This document shows positions 1-7,252 of a stretch of 13,466 nt of DNA, piece by piece (positions within the stretch are counted from its first letter, which is position 1; each line of letters begins with the position of its first letter). The position numbers and the translations under genes were made by a program. Source of the DNA: Anianibacter sp965662745 (GTDB lineage: Bacteria > Pseudomonadota > Alphaproteobacteria > Rhodobacterales > Rhodobacteraceae); the NCBI GenBank assembly GCA_965662745.1, contig CBFIJK010000079.1:1-13466 (forward strand). The letters are read 5' to 3'. The notes below the pieces were generated by a model. That model was not told where the DNA came from and did no database searches. It worked only from the letters and a program-made list of their open reading frames with translations.

Positions 1-234
1 CTGGTGCGCACGGATGCGTCGGTACCCGCAGAGCCCCTGGTGAAAGCTGCGCGCGCGGCTGGTCTGCCAATCACCCTGATTGACTTGCCGAATGCGCCAG
101 AGCCATACCGCGAAGCGCTGATCCTCGCGCGCCCCGACAATCACATCGCATGGCGCGGAGACCGTTTGCCGGACGACCCGTCTCACCTGGTCGACCTGGT
201 ACGAGGTGCACGCGCAACGGAGGCCGCGGAATGA
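1..234 (+). CDS. FAD-dependent aromatic-ring hydroxylase, C-terminal end (5' truncated by window edge)
   Basis: Only the last 77 residues are present; the frame is open to the first base of the window. The segment with LILARPDNHIAWRG followed by LPDDPSHLVDLVRG matches the end of the thioredoxin-like C-terminal domain of PheA/TfdB/MhpA-type FAD monooxygenases, where an 'LVRPDQHVAWRG' block is typical. Those enzymes use NAD(P)H and O2 to hydroxylate phenolic rings in the cytosol. The FAD-binding Rossmann fold and the catalytic part lie upstream, outside the window, so the substrate cannot be judged. The stop codon overlaps the start of the amidohydrolase gene (ATGA), so the two are probably translationally coupled and may act in the same aromatic pathway. 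The family call is fairly safe and the substrate is unknown. Confidence 0.72.
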   Translation: MVRTDASVPAEPLVKAARAAGLPITLIDLPNAPEPYREALILARPDNHIAWRGDRLPDDPSHLVDLVRGARATEAAE

Positions 235-1196
235 TCGTCGATGTCCATACGCATATGATCTCGGAAAACTATCTCGACCTTCTGAGGATCGAGGGCCGGC
301 CGAAATACACCTTCCGCACGCTTCCCGGCGGCGGCGAGGTGATCGACAAGGACTGCGTGCCGTTCTTCACACTTCTGCCCGCGATGTGGGATTTCGACCA
401 GCGCATCCGCGACATGGACGCAGCGGGTGTGGATATGGCGGTGATCTCGCTGACCTCACCCAATGCGATCCTCGGCGATCCTGGGCTGGGCATCCGCATG
501 GCACGCATGATGAACGACGCCTTCGCCGAGGCGCAGACCGCGCACCCGGATCGCCTGCGTTGGTTCGCCGCGCTGCCTTGGCAGGATGCGGCGGCGGCAG
601 TGGTCGAGCTGAAGCGCGCCGTGGCGCTGGGCGCCAGCGGTGTGATCGCCATTGCGACGGTTGACGGTGTGCCGCTGACGGATCCCTCCTTCGCGCCGAT
701 CTGGTCGGCGATTGACGCTATAGGCCTGCCCGTCTTTCTGCACCCCTCTGTCCCACCCGGAGAGCAGGAACTGGGGCTGGCGCAATACAACCTGTCTCCG
801 CCCGTCGGCTTTGTCTTCGACACCACGCTTGCGATCAGCCGGATGCTCTATGACGGGTTCTTCGATCGCTACCCGGCGATCCGGATGATCCTGGCGCATG
901 GCGGCGGCACGCTGCCTTTCCTGATCGGACGGCTGGATGTATGCCATGACCGTATCCCGGCTTGCGGGGCGGGCACGGCCAAGCGCCCTTCGGAGTTTCT
1001 GGATCGCTTTTTCCTCGACAGCGTCGTCTACACGAAAGGCGCGCTGGATCTGTGCATCGAGACAGTCGGGGCCGACAGGATGCTTTTTGGGTCGGACTAT
1101 CCGCACAATATCGGCGACATGCAGGGACGGCTTGCCTTGCTGGGCGAGTCGGGTGCGCCGCACCGCGAAACGGCGGCGCGTTTGTTCAATCTCTGA
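231..1196 (+). CDS. ACMSD-like amidohydrolase (amidohydrolase 2 family; probable decarboxylase or hydrolase)
   Basis: A 321-residue TIM-barrel metallo-enzyme of the group that contains aminocarboxymuconate-semialdehyde decarboxylase and gamma-resorcylate/5-carboxyvanillate decarboxylases. Visible metal and catalytic residues are H6 and H8 in VDVHTHM, H171 in FLHPSVPPG, H223 in LAHGGGTLPFLIGRLD and D289 in LFGSDYPH; these correspond to the Zn ligands and catalytic His of ACMSD, and the length fits. The start at 231 is chosen because GGAGG at 219-223 lies 7 nt upstream and because it overlaps the hydroxylase stop as ATGA; an in-frame ATG at 150 would add 27 unrelated residues. Next to a ring hydroxylase, a role in aromatic acid breakdown (decarboxylation, or hydrolysis of a ring-derived intermediate) is inferred. 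The enzyme class is confident, the reaction is not. Confidence 0.85.
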   Translation: MIVDVHTHMISENYLDLLRIEGRPKYTFRTLPGGGEVIDKDCVPFFTLLPAMWDFDQRIRDMDAAGVDMAVISLTSPNAILGDPGLGIRMARMMNDAFAEAQTAHPDRLRWFAALPWQDAAAAVVELKRAVALGASGVIAIATVDGVPLTDPSFAPIWSAIDAIGLPVFLHPSVPPGEQELGLAQYNLSPPVGFVFDTTLAISRMLYDGFFDRYPAIRMILAHGGGTLPFLIGRLDVCHDRIPACGAGTAKRPSEFLDRFFLDSVVYTKGALDLCIETVGADRMLFGSDYPHNIGDMQGRLALLGESGAPHRETAARLFNL

Positions 1197-1212
1197 ACCG
1201 GCCGTCTGGCGG

Positions 1213-2181
1213 CTAAAGCCCGATCCCGCGCGCGAACTCGTCCTGGGTCACCGATCCCGGCGCCGCGCCACCGCGCGCCAGCCGGGCCGCAAGGCGCGCC
1301 GCAAAGCTGTTGGCCGGGGCCGCAATCCCGATCCGCCGCGCGATCAGAGCGATCTCGCCGTTGAGGTAGTCGGTCTCGATCCGCCCCGCGCCGCGCGCGA
1401 GGCTCTGGCTCGATGAACTTCCGATCCGGGTGATACCTTCGATCTCGACGATGTTGAGAAGGCTTTCGCGCCTTGGATCGTTGCCGCCGACATCCGCATA
1501 GGAAATCCCGGCCGCATCTAGAACAGCGCGGCCTTCGGCGCGCAGCGTCTCTAGTATCTCGCCCGCATCGGTTCCCCGACCCAAAGCCGCTTCGACGATA
1601 TTTCCAAGGTTCACCAGGAGCTTGCCGTATTTGCAGGCCATCACGTCATCGGTCACGAAACAGGCTACGTCGGCCGCTTCCAGCGCATCTGCCAGCGCAT
1701 GATCGGCAGCATCCGAGCCATGGGGATACCGCCCGATGTCGAAAATCCCATGCTTCGGCTTGCCGAAGACAAGCGTCTCGCCGGGTGTGCGGTATTCGGT
1801 TGGCATCATGACGTTGATGCCGTGCACGTTCGGGAAGAGACGCAGCGCCATATCCTCATTCGCGACGCTGTTCTGGGCGCAGAAGATCGGCTGGTCTGTC
1901 ACACCGGCCGCGCGCAGGTCATCCAGGGCCGCCGCACTGTCCTGGCTTTTGACCGTCAGCAGGATCATGTCGTCATCGCGAAACTCGATCTCCGCCGGGG
2001 ACGCGGCGCCGGTGAACCTCGCGAAGGTTTCACCCTCTGGGCTGCGCAGGGTGAGCCCGGTCTTCTGAATCGCGGCCAGCCGGTCGCCCCGCGCAATCCC
2101 GATAACCTCGGCGCCCGTCGCCGCCAGCGCAGTCGCAAGCACACCGCCCACCGCGCCGACCCCGTGAATGATGATCCGCAT
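1213..2181 (-). CDS. Ketopantoate reductase (PanE/ApbA)-family oxidoreductase
   Basis: A 322-residue cytosolic NAD(P)-dependent enzyme. The N-terminal Rossmann motif is HGVGAVGG (residues 6-13). Downstream, K187 and N191 in GKLLVNLGN fit the catalytic Lys-x3-Asn of PanE, and RIETDYLNGEIALIARRIG (268-286) fits the C-terminal TEIDYLNG signature whose Glu contacts substrate. The family reduces 2-keto acids such as ketopantoate, but paralogues in catabolic operons act on other keto/hydroxy acids. It is the last gene of the TRAP/sugar-acid operon, 36 nt after the UxaA gene, with AAGGA a few bases before its ATG. Its position argues against pantothenate synthesis and for oxidation or reduction of a keto-acid intermediate, which is inference. 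It converges on the amidohydrolase gene with 16 nt between the two stops and no clear terminator. Confidence 0.85.
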   Translation of the reverse strand: MRIIIHGVGAVGGVLATALAATGAEVIGIARGDRLAAIQKTGLTLRSPEGETFARFTGAASPAEIEFRDDDMILLTVKSQDSAAALDDLRAAGVTDQPIFCAQNSVANEDMALRLFPNVHGINVMMPTEYRTPGETLVFGKPKHGIFDIGRYPHGSDAADHALADALEAADVACFVTDDVMACKYGKLLVNLGNIVEAALGRGTDAGEILETLRAEGRAVLDAAGISYADVGGNDPRRESLLNIVEIEGITRIGSSSSQSLARGAGRIETDYLNGEIALIARRIGIAAPANSFAARLAARLARGGAAPGSVTQDEFARGIGL

Positions 2182-2217
2182 TGCCGTTCCTTCCGGGTCG
2201 CCTCTGATCTGTCCAGA

Positions 2218-3738
2218 TTAGCCGGTCACGCCGATTGGCCAAGGCGCGAATTCCTCGGCCCCGACACTCATCGCTTCGCTTTTCGTCCGCGCGCCCGAGG
2301 CGGCGGCGAGGATCGCATCGAAGATCGCGTGCCCCATCTCGTCCAGCGTCGCCGTACCGTCGATGACTGCGCCGCAATTGATGTCCATGTCGCCCGACAT
2401 CCGGTCGTGCATTGGCGTGTTGCTGGCAAGTTTCAGCGTGGGCGAAGGGTAGGATCCGAAACAGCTGCCGCGCCCTGTCGTGAAACAGATCAGGTTCGCG
2501 CCGCCCGCGATCTGCCCGGTGGCCGCGACAGGATCGTAGCCGGGCGTGTCCATTATGACGAGGCCGTGCGCGGTGACCGGCTCTGCGTAGCGATAGACTG
2601 CCTCGATACCGGTCGATCCGCCCTTTTTCGCGCCGCCAAGCGCCTTTTCGATGATATTCGCAAGGCCCCCGTCCATGTTGCCCGGCCCTACAACGCCCTG
2701 CATCTGCACGTCGCGGCCTTCGGTGTAATCCAGCCACCAGCCGATGCGATCAAGAAAGGCGCGCCCCGTCGCCTCGTCTCGCGCGCGGGCGGTCAGCGTA
2801 TGCTCGATGCCGTAAAGCTCTGGCGTTTCGGACAGGATCGCGGTGCCGCCATGGCGCGTCAGAAGATCGACGGCGCGGCCGAGCGCGGGATTGGCCGACA
2901 GCCCCGAGAACCCGTCGGATCCGCCGCATTGCAAGCCAATCATCAGATGCTCAGCCGATTGCGGCGTGCGCGTCGCGCGGTTTGCCTCGGCCAGCATGCC
3001 CTTGATCAGCGCCTTGCCCTCGTCGATGGTTGCCTTTGTGCCGCCAAGCGATTGCATCCGCAGGCTGTGCAGATGCGTGCCCGTCTCAAGCGCCGTCGCT
3101 TCGAAGAAACGTTCGAGATTGTTGCGCTCACACCCAAGCCCGATGATCAGCGCCGCAGCGATATTTGGGTGCTGGATATAGCCCTTCAGCGTGCGGCGCA
3201 GCAGGTCGATGGGTTCTCCCGACTGTTCCATCCCGCAGCCTTGCTGGTGGATGAAAGGGATCACGCCATCGACATTGGGATAGTCTGACAGGCGCTCTTC
3301 GTCGAAATACTGCGCGATCTTGCGGGCAGCCGTGGCAGCGCAGTTCACGGTGATGAAGATGCCGATATAGTTGCGGGTTCCGACGCGCCCGTCCCCCCGG
3401 TCATAGCCCATGAACTGCGCGCGCTCTGCAGAGGGCAAAAGCTCTGCCGGACGGTAATCCTGGCCGAAGCGATAATCTTTTTGCACAGCGTCGAGCGCGA
3501 TGTTGTGGCTATGCACCCATTCGCCCGGCGCAATGTTGCGCGCGGCAAATCCGATCACGGTGTCGTATTTCCGGACCGGTTCCCCCAGTGCGATGGCCGT
3601 CGCGGCGATCTTGTGCCCGCCCGCAATACGTTCTGCCGTGGTGATCCCCTCTGCCGCCACAGCCGTTCCTGCTGCAAGATCGGCGCGCGCGACGACGACG
3701 TTATCCGCTGCGTCCAGCCGGATCGCCGGGGCGTCCAT
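2218..3738 (-). CDS. UxaA-family altronate/galactarate-type dehydratase
   Basis: A 506-residue full-length single-chain member of the UxaA/GarD family, which removes water from altronate, galactarate and similar acids to give 2-keto-3-deoxy products. An N-terminal SAF domain (about residues 5-80) ends with IAPGEWVHSHN. The large domain shows GDGRVGTRNY (116-124), HQQGCG (164-169), GLQCGGSDGFSGLSANPALG (268-287), ETPELYGIEH (304-313) and FTTGRGSCFGS (419-429), all family hallmarks with the conserved cysteines kept. The start at 3738 is chosen because it overlaps the RraA stop as TGATG; an upstream in-frame start at 3762 would add 8 residues inside the previous gene. E. coli UxaA has a similar length. 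The split SAF/large-subunit relatives include sulfolactate lyase, so a non-sugar substrate is possible. The family is certain, the substrate is not. Confidence 0.9.
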   Translation of the reverse strand: MDAPAIRLDAADNVVVARADLAAGTAVAAEGITTAERIAGGHKIAATAIALGEPVRKYDTVIGFAARNIAPGEWVHSHNIALDAVQKDYRFGQDYRPAELLPSAERAQFMGYDRGDGRVGTRNYIGIFITVNCAATAARKIAQYFDEERLSDYPNVDGVIPFIHQQGCGMEQSGEPIDLLRRTLKGYIQHPNIAAALIIGLGCERNNLERFFEATALETGTHLHSLRMQSLGGTKATIDEGKALIKGMLAEANRATRTPQSAEHLMIGLQCGGSDGFSGLSANPALGRAVDLLTRHGGTAILSETPELYGIEHTLTARARDEATGRAFLDRIGWWLDYTEGRDVQMQGVVGPGNMDGGLANIIEKALGGAKKGGSTGIEAVYRYAEPVTAHGLVIMDTPGYDPVAATGQIAGGANLICFTTGRGSCFGSYPSPTLKLASNTPMHDRMSGDMDINCGAVIDGTATLDEMGHAIFDAILAAASGARTKSEAMSVGAEEFAPWPIGVTG

Positions 3739-4463
3739 CAGCGGCCGTTGGCCTTGCGCCATTCGGCGAACAGGTCGAGGTTCTCTTCCTGCGTCGCGGG
3801 ATAGAGCCCGATGATCGGCGCGCCGCCCTGCACTTGCTCCAGCGCGAAATCCTCGTAGGCGGTCATTTCGACGGCCTCGTCCGCGATTTCGTCCGCCAGA
3901 TGTGCGGGGATGATGATGACGCTGTCATCGTCGCCCACCACGATATCGCCGGGGAAGACCGGCGCGTCGCCGCAGCCGATGGGCACGTTGATATCAATGG
4001 CCTCATTCATCGTCAGGTTCGTCGGGCTCGACGGGCGGCTGTGATAGGCGGGCATGTCGAGATCGCCGATATTCATCGCATCGCGAAAGCCGCCATCGGT
4101 CACGATGCCCGCGCCGCCGCGCACCATCAGGCGCGTGATGAGGATATCGCCCGCGCTGGCGGCAATCGCCGATTTGCGACTGTCCATGACCATGACATGG
4201 CCGGACGGGCAGGTCTCGATCGCATGGCGCTGGGGGTGCTTGGGGTTGCGGAACTCGGCCAGCGTGTTGCGGTCCTCTCGCGCGGGCATGTAGCGCAGGG
4301 TGAAGGCGGGGCCGACCATGTTGCGGCCTTTGGCCTTCACGGGCCGCACGTCCTGTATCACCTGCTGGCGAAGGCCGCGTTTGAAAAGGGCGGTGGCCAG
4401 CGTCGCAACTGACACGGTTTCAAGCTTGGCCTTGGTTTCCGGGCTGAGAGGATGATCGGACAT
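3738..4463 (-). CDS. RraA-fold protein, probable metal-dependent 2-keto acid aldolase or decarboxylase
   Basis: A 241-residue RraA/HMG-CHA aldolase-family protein. Databases usually label this subfamily 'ribonuclease activity regulator RraA', but the active-site pattern D-X20-R-D is complete here: D106 in AGDILITRL, then R127 and D128 in VTDGGFRD. In 4-hydroxy-4-methyl-2-oxoglutarate/4-carboxy-4-hydroxy-2-oxoadipate aldolases these residues bind the divalent metal and pyruvate enolate. It is longer than E. coli RraA (about 160 aa), with extra N- and C-terminal segments. It sits between a DHDPS-family lyase (16 nt gap, with AGGAA before the ATG) and a UxaA dehydratase (1-nt overlap TGATG), so a role in cleaving or decarboxylating a 2-keto-deoxy acid is more likely than RNase E control. 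That role is inference. Confidence 0.82.
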   Translation of the reverse strand: MSDHPLSPETKAKLETVSVATLATALFKRGLRQQVIQDVRPVKAKGRNMVGPAFTLRYMPAREDRNTLAEFRNPKHPQRHAIETCPSGHVMVMDSRKSAIAASAGDILITRLMVRGGAGIVTDGGFRDAMNIGDLDMPAYHSRPSSPTNLTMNEAIDINVPIGCGDAPVFPGDIVVGDDDSVIIIPAHLADEIADEAVEMTAYEDFALEQVQGGAPIIGLYPATQEENLDLFAEWRKANGR

Positions 4464-4479
4464 GAGGTGTTCCTGTGGC

Positions 4480-5379
4480 TCAGGCCAAAAGGCCGTTCTG
4501 GGTCATGAAGTGGTTCAGCGCCGCTGATTGGGTAGCGGTGAGGGGCCAGGCGCCAGGCGGGCGCACGCCGCCGCACTCTAGACCCTGAAGCGCCAGCGCC
4601 GCCTTGACGCCCGCGACATTGGTACCGCCCATTTCCTCGGCTCGGATATCCTCGAACACGCGCATGCCCTGGATCAGGGCGCCTGCCTTGGGATAATCGC
4701 CCGCCCGCAGCGCATCTCGGATCGCGACAGAGCGTTCGGGCCAGACATTGATGAGACCGCTCGTGAACCCGCGTGCGCCGACCGCGCAGAGGGGCGGGGC
4801 CCAGACCTCGGCCAGACCGCCAACCCAGATGACCGACGGATCCGACGCGGCGATTGCGCGCGCGAGGTTCATGGGGTTCGGCGTGGCCCATTTGACGCCC
4901 GCGACACCCTCGATCGACGTCAGCCGCGCGATGGCATCGGTGCCGATGGCGTCGTTGCGCAGATACAGCATGGCGGGCAGGCCGTCGCCCGCGTCCACCA
5001 CGCGTTTCACATATTCTTCATAGCCGCGCGGGGCGACGAAGGGATCGGGCGTCTGGTGGATCATCACCGCGTCCGCCCCGGCGGCCGCGGCGTGTTTGGC
5101 GGCGCGTTCCGCTTCCGCGATGCCGCGCCCGATGCCCGCGAAAACGGGAACGCGCCCGGCGACGAGCTGGATCGTTTCTTCTACGAAAAGTCGGCTCTCA
5201 GCTTCATCGAGCGCATAGAATTCGCCGGTATTTCCATTCGCGACCAGGATGTCGACGCCAGCGCCGATTGCCCGGTCAATGATCGGGGTCAGGCGGTTCG
5301 GCGCCAAAGCCCCATGCCCGTCGAAGGGCGCGACGAGGATCCCCGAAATACCGGTCAGAGCGCTGCGGATATCGCTCAT
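4480..5379 (-). CDS. DHDPS/NAL-family lyase (2-keto-3-deoxy sugar acid aldolase or dehydratase)
   Basis: A 299-residue class I (Schiff-base) TIM-barrel protein of the dihydrodipicolinate synthase/N-acetylneuraminate lyase family. The binding loop is NGNTGEFYAL (48-57), the catalytic tyrosine is Y139 in MLYLRND, and the Schiff-base lysine is K163 in GVAGVKWATPN. The residues after Y139 (LRND, not a small residue followed by proline) resemble sugar-acid branches such as 5-dehydro-4-deoxyglucarate dehydratase more than lysine-biosynthetic DapA. The start at 5379 overlaps the dehydratase stop as TGATG; a longer in-frame ORF upstream runs inside that gene and is rejected. Following an L-arabinonate-type dehydratase, the expected substrate is a 2-keto-3-deoxy-pentonate, either dehydrated to 2-ketoglutarate semialdehyde or cleaved to pyruvate plus an aldehyde. 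The sequence alone does not decide between these. Confidence 0.88.
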   Translation of the reverse strand: MSDIRSALTGISGILVAPFDGHGALAPNRLTPIIDRAIGAGVDILVANGNTGEFYALDEAESRLFVEETIQLVAGRVPVFAGIGRGIAEAERAAKHAAAAGADAVMIHQTPDPFVAPRGYEEYVKRVVDAGDGLPAMLYLRNDAIGTDAIARLTSIEGVAGVKWATPNPMNLARAIAASDPSVIWVGGLAEVWAPPLCAVGARGFTSGLINVWPERSVAIRDALRAGDYPKAGALIQGMRVFEDIRAEEMGGTNVAGVKAALALQGLECGGVRPPGAWPLTATQSAALNHFMTQNGLLA

Positions 5380-7109
5380 CAGTTGATCTCGGGCTCCGGC
5401 ACCGGCGCGCCAAAATCGGTGCGCAGGAAATCGAAATCGCATCCCTTGTCCGCCTGCTCGACATGCTGGCTGTACATCTGGCCATAACCGCGCTCGAAGC
5501 GGGGCTCGGGCGCTGTCCACTTGGCGCGGCGTGCGGCGAGGTCTTCGTCTGTGAGATCAACGCGCAGGGTGCGGTTCGGGATGTCCATCTCGATGATGTC
5601 GCCGGTCTCGATCAGCGCGAGCGGCCCGCCGATATACGCCTCGGGCGCGACGTGCAGGATGCACGCGCCGTAAGAGGTGCCTGACATACGCGCGTCCGAC
5701 AGGCGCACCATGTCACGATGGCCGTCCTTCAGAAGCGCCTTGGGCATGGGGATCATCCCCCATTCCGGCATCCCCGGTCCGCCAAGCGGCCCCGCATTGC
5801 GCAAGACCAGAACATGGTCGGGCGTCATCGGATAGTCTTCGTCGTTGATAATGGTCTTCAACTCGGCATAGCTGTCCGCGACAATGGCCGGGCCCTTGTG
5901 CGTTTGGAATTTCGGGTCCATCGCGGCGGGCTTGATGACCGCGCCGTCGGGGGCAAGATTGCCTTTGAGAACCGCAAGCGATCCTTCGTGATAGACCGGG
6001 TTCGACAGCGGACGGATCACATCGTCATTGTAGTTCACGGCTTCGGCGATGTTCTCGCCCATCGTTTGCCCGTTCACGGTCGTGACCGACAGGTCCAGCT
6101 TGTCGCCAAGCTCCTTCATCAACGCGGGCAGGCCGCCGGCGTAGAAGAAATCTTCCATCAGGTAGTCCTTGCCGGAGGGGCGGATATTGGCCAGCACCGG
6201 GGTCGAGCGGCCGATCTCGTCGAGATGCTCCAGCGTCAGGTCGATGCCTGCGCGGCGCGCCATCGCGATGAGATGGATGATCGCGTTGGTCGAGCAGCCC
6301 GTCGCCATGGCGACGGTCACGGCGTTGCGTGTGGACTCCCAGGTCATGATCTTGTCGGGCGTCAGGTCTTCCCAGACCATATCCACCGCGCGGCGCCCGC
6401 AAGCGGCGGCCATGCGCTTGTGGCCCGCATCGGGTGCGGGGATCGACGAGGCGCCGGGCAGCGTCAGGCCCCAGCCATCTGCAATCGACATCATCGTCGA
6501 CGCGGTGCCCATGGTCATGCAAGTGCCGTAGCTGCGCGCGATACCGCCCTGAACGCCGTCCCACTGGTCCTTGTTGATTGTTCCCGCACGACGTTCATCC
6601 CAGTATTTCCAGACATCCGTGCCGGAACCGAGCTTTTCGCCCGCGTAATTGCCGCGCAGCATTGCGCCCGCGGGCATGAAGATGAACGGCAGCCCCATGC
6701 TGACCGCGCCCATCACCAGCGCGGGCGTGGATTTATCGCAGCCGCCCAGAAGGACGGCGCCGTCGATCGGGTGCGAGCGCAGCGTTTCCTCGACCTCGAG
6801 CGCGCCCATATTCCGATACAGCATCGAAGTGGGCTTCAGGAATTGCTCGGAGAACGAATGCACGGGCATTTCGACCGGCATCCCTCCCGCCTGGTAGACG
6901 CCCTTTTTGACGAACTCCGCCCGGTCGCGCAGGTGGTGGTGGCAGGGCGAGAGATCCGACCACGTGTTGATGATCGCGATGACCGGCTTGCCTTCCCAAT
7001 CGGCACCATCAAGCCCCATCTGCATCGCGCGGCTGCGGTGGCCCATCGACCGCAGATCGTCCGGCGCGAACCAGCGCGCAGAGCGCAGGTCTTCGGGTTT
7101 CTTCGCCAT
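5379..7109 (-). CDS. araD: IlvD/Edd-family aldonate dehydratase, L-arabinonate dehydratase type
   Basis: A 576-residue Fe-S dehydratase that converts an aldonate into its 2-keto-3-deoxy acid. Cluster cysteines are C56 in SDLSPCHHH, C124 in LGGCDKST and C197 in YGTCMTM; the spacing equals that of Rhizobium leguminosarum L-arabinonate dehydratase (C59, C127, C200), which is nearly the same length. The catalytic serine is in LSDARMSGTSYG (S476). K126 next to C124 fits the Mg-binding lysine of the family. The start has a GAGGAG Shine-Dalgarno 7 nt upstream and lies 10 nt after the small membrane-protein gene. Relatives also act on D-fuconate, D-xylonate and D-galactonate, so L-arabinonate is a likely but unproved substrate. 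Note that the symbol araD is also used for ribulose-5-phosphate epimerase and, in Azospirillum, for the next enzyme of the pathway. Confidence 0.9.
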   Translation of the reverse strand: MAKKPEDLRSARWFAPDDLRSMGHRSRAMQMGLDGADWEGKPVIAIINTWSDLSPCHHHLRDRAEFVKKGVYQAGGMPVEMPVHSFSEQFLKPTSMLYRNMGALEVEETLRSHPIDGAVLLGGCDKSTPALVMGAVSMGLPFIFMPAGAMLRGNYAGEKLGSGTDVWKYWDERRAGTINKDQWDGVQGGIARSYGTCMTMGTASTMMSIADGWGLTLPGASSIPAPDAGHKRMAAACGRRAVDMVWEDLTPDKIMTWESTRNAVTVAMATGCSTNAIIHLIAMARRAGIDLTLEHLDEIGRSTPVLANIRPSGKDYLMEDFFYAGGLPALMKELGDKLDLSVTTVNGQTMGENIAEAVNYNDDVIRPLSNPVYHEGSLAVLKGNLAPDGAVIKPAAMDPKFQTHKGPAIVADSYAELKTIINDEDYPMTPDHVLVLRNAGPLGGPGMPEWGMIPMPKALLKDGHRDMVRLSDARMSGTSYGACILHVAPEAYIGGPLALIETGDIIEMDIPNRTLRVDLTDEDLAARRAKWTAPEPRFERGYGQMYSQHVEQADKGCDFDFLRTDFGAPVPEPEIN

Positions 7110-7119
7110 GGCTGGCTCC

Positions 7120-7242
7120 TCAGGAAATCGGGTTTGCGTATGCGAACATCAAAAAGATGATCAGGCAGGCAAGCGCAAGGCCAAGCACCCAGGGCCAGAT
7201 GCCGTAGCCGTTGATGTCGTCGTTGCTGTCACGTCCGATCAT
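7120..7242 (-). CDS. Small single-pass membrane protein, 40 aa, unknown function
   Basis: An open frame of 40 codons that fits exactly in the gap between the TRAP permease and the dehydratase. The ATG at 7242 is preceded by GAGGAG with 7 nt spacing, the start is 10 nt after the permease stop, and the TGA is 10 nt before the dehydratase ATG. The protein begins with a polar, acidic stretch MIGRDSNDDINGYG, then WPW (16-18) and one hydrophobic helix of about 17 residues (19-35, rich in L, I, A and F), ending YANPIS. By the positive-inside rule the orientation is unclear: the single R4 is outweighed by three Asp. I do not recognise a family. Position suggests an accessory part of the TRAP transporter, or a link between transporter and enzymes; both are guesses. 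Conservation of this frame in relatives would decide whether it is real. Confidence 0.72.
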   Translation of the reverse strand: MIGRDSNDDINGYGIWPWVLGLALACLIIFLMFAYANPIS

Positions 7243-7252
7243 GGCTGTCTCC

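Noticed and set aside
1201..1213. Small hairpin GCCG-TCTGG-CGGC between the convergent amidohydrolase and KPR genes
   Set aside because: Only 4 bp of stem, no U-run on either strand, and it touches the KPR stop codon; not supportable as a terminator.
1699..3288. Long plus-strand ORF (529 codons) opposite the UxaA and KPR genes
   Set aside because: It is antisense to two well-supported genes, shows no recognisable domain, and is rich in Arg, Ala, Asp and His as expected from the reverse complement of GC-rich coding DNA.
5380..5520. N-terminal extension of the DHDPS gene starting at 5520
   Set aside because: The added 47 residues lie wholly inside the AraD gene, do not resemble the family, and the TGATG overlap start at 5379 gives the usual length.
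5718..7160. Long plus-strand ORF (480 codons) opposite the AraD gene
   Set aside because: It is the antisense shadow of a gene with intact catalytic residues; low-complexity composition and no family resemblance.
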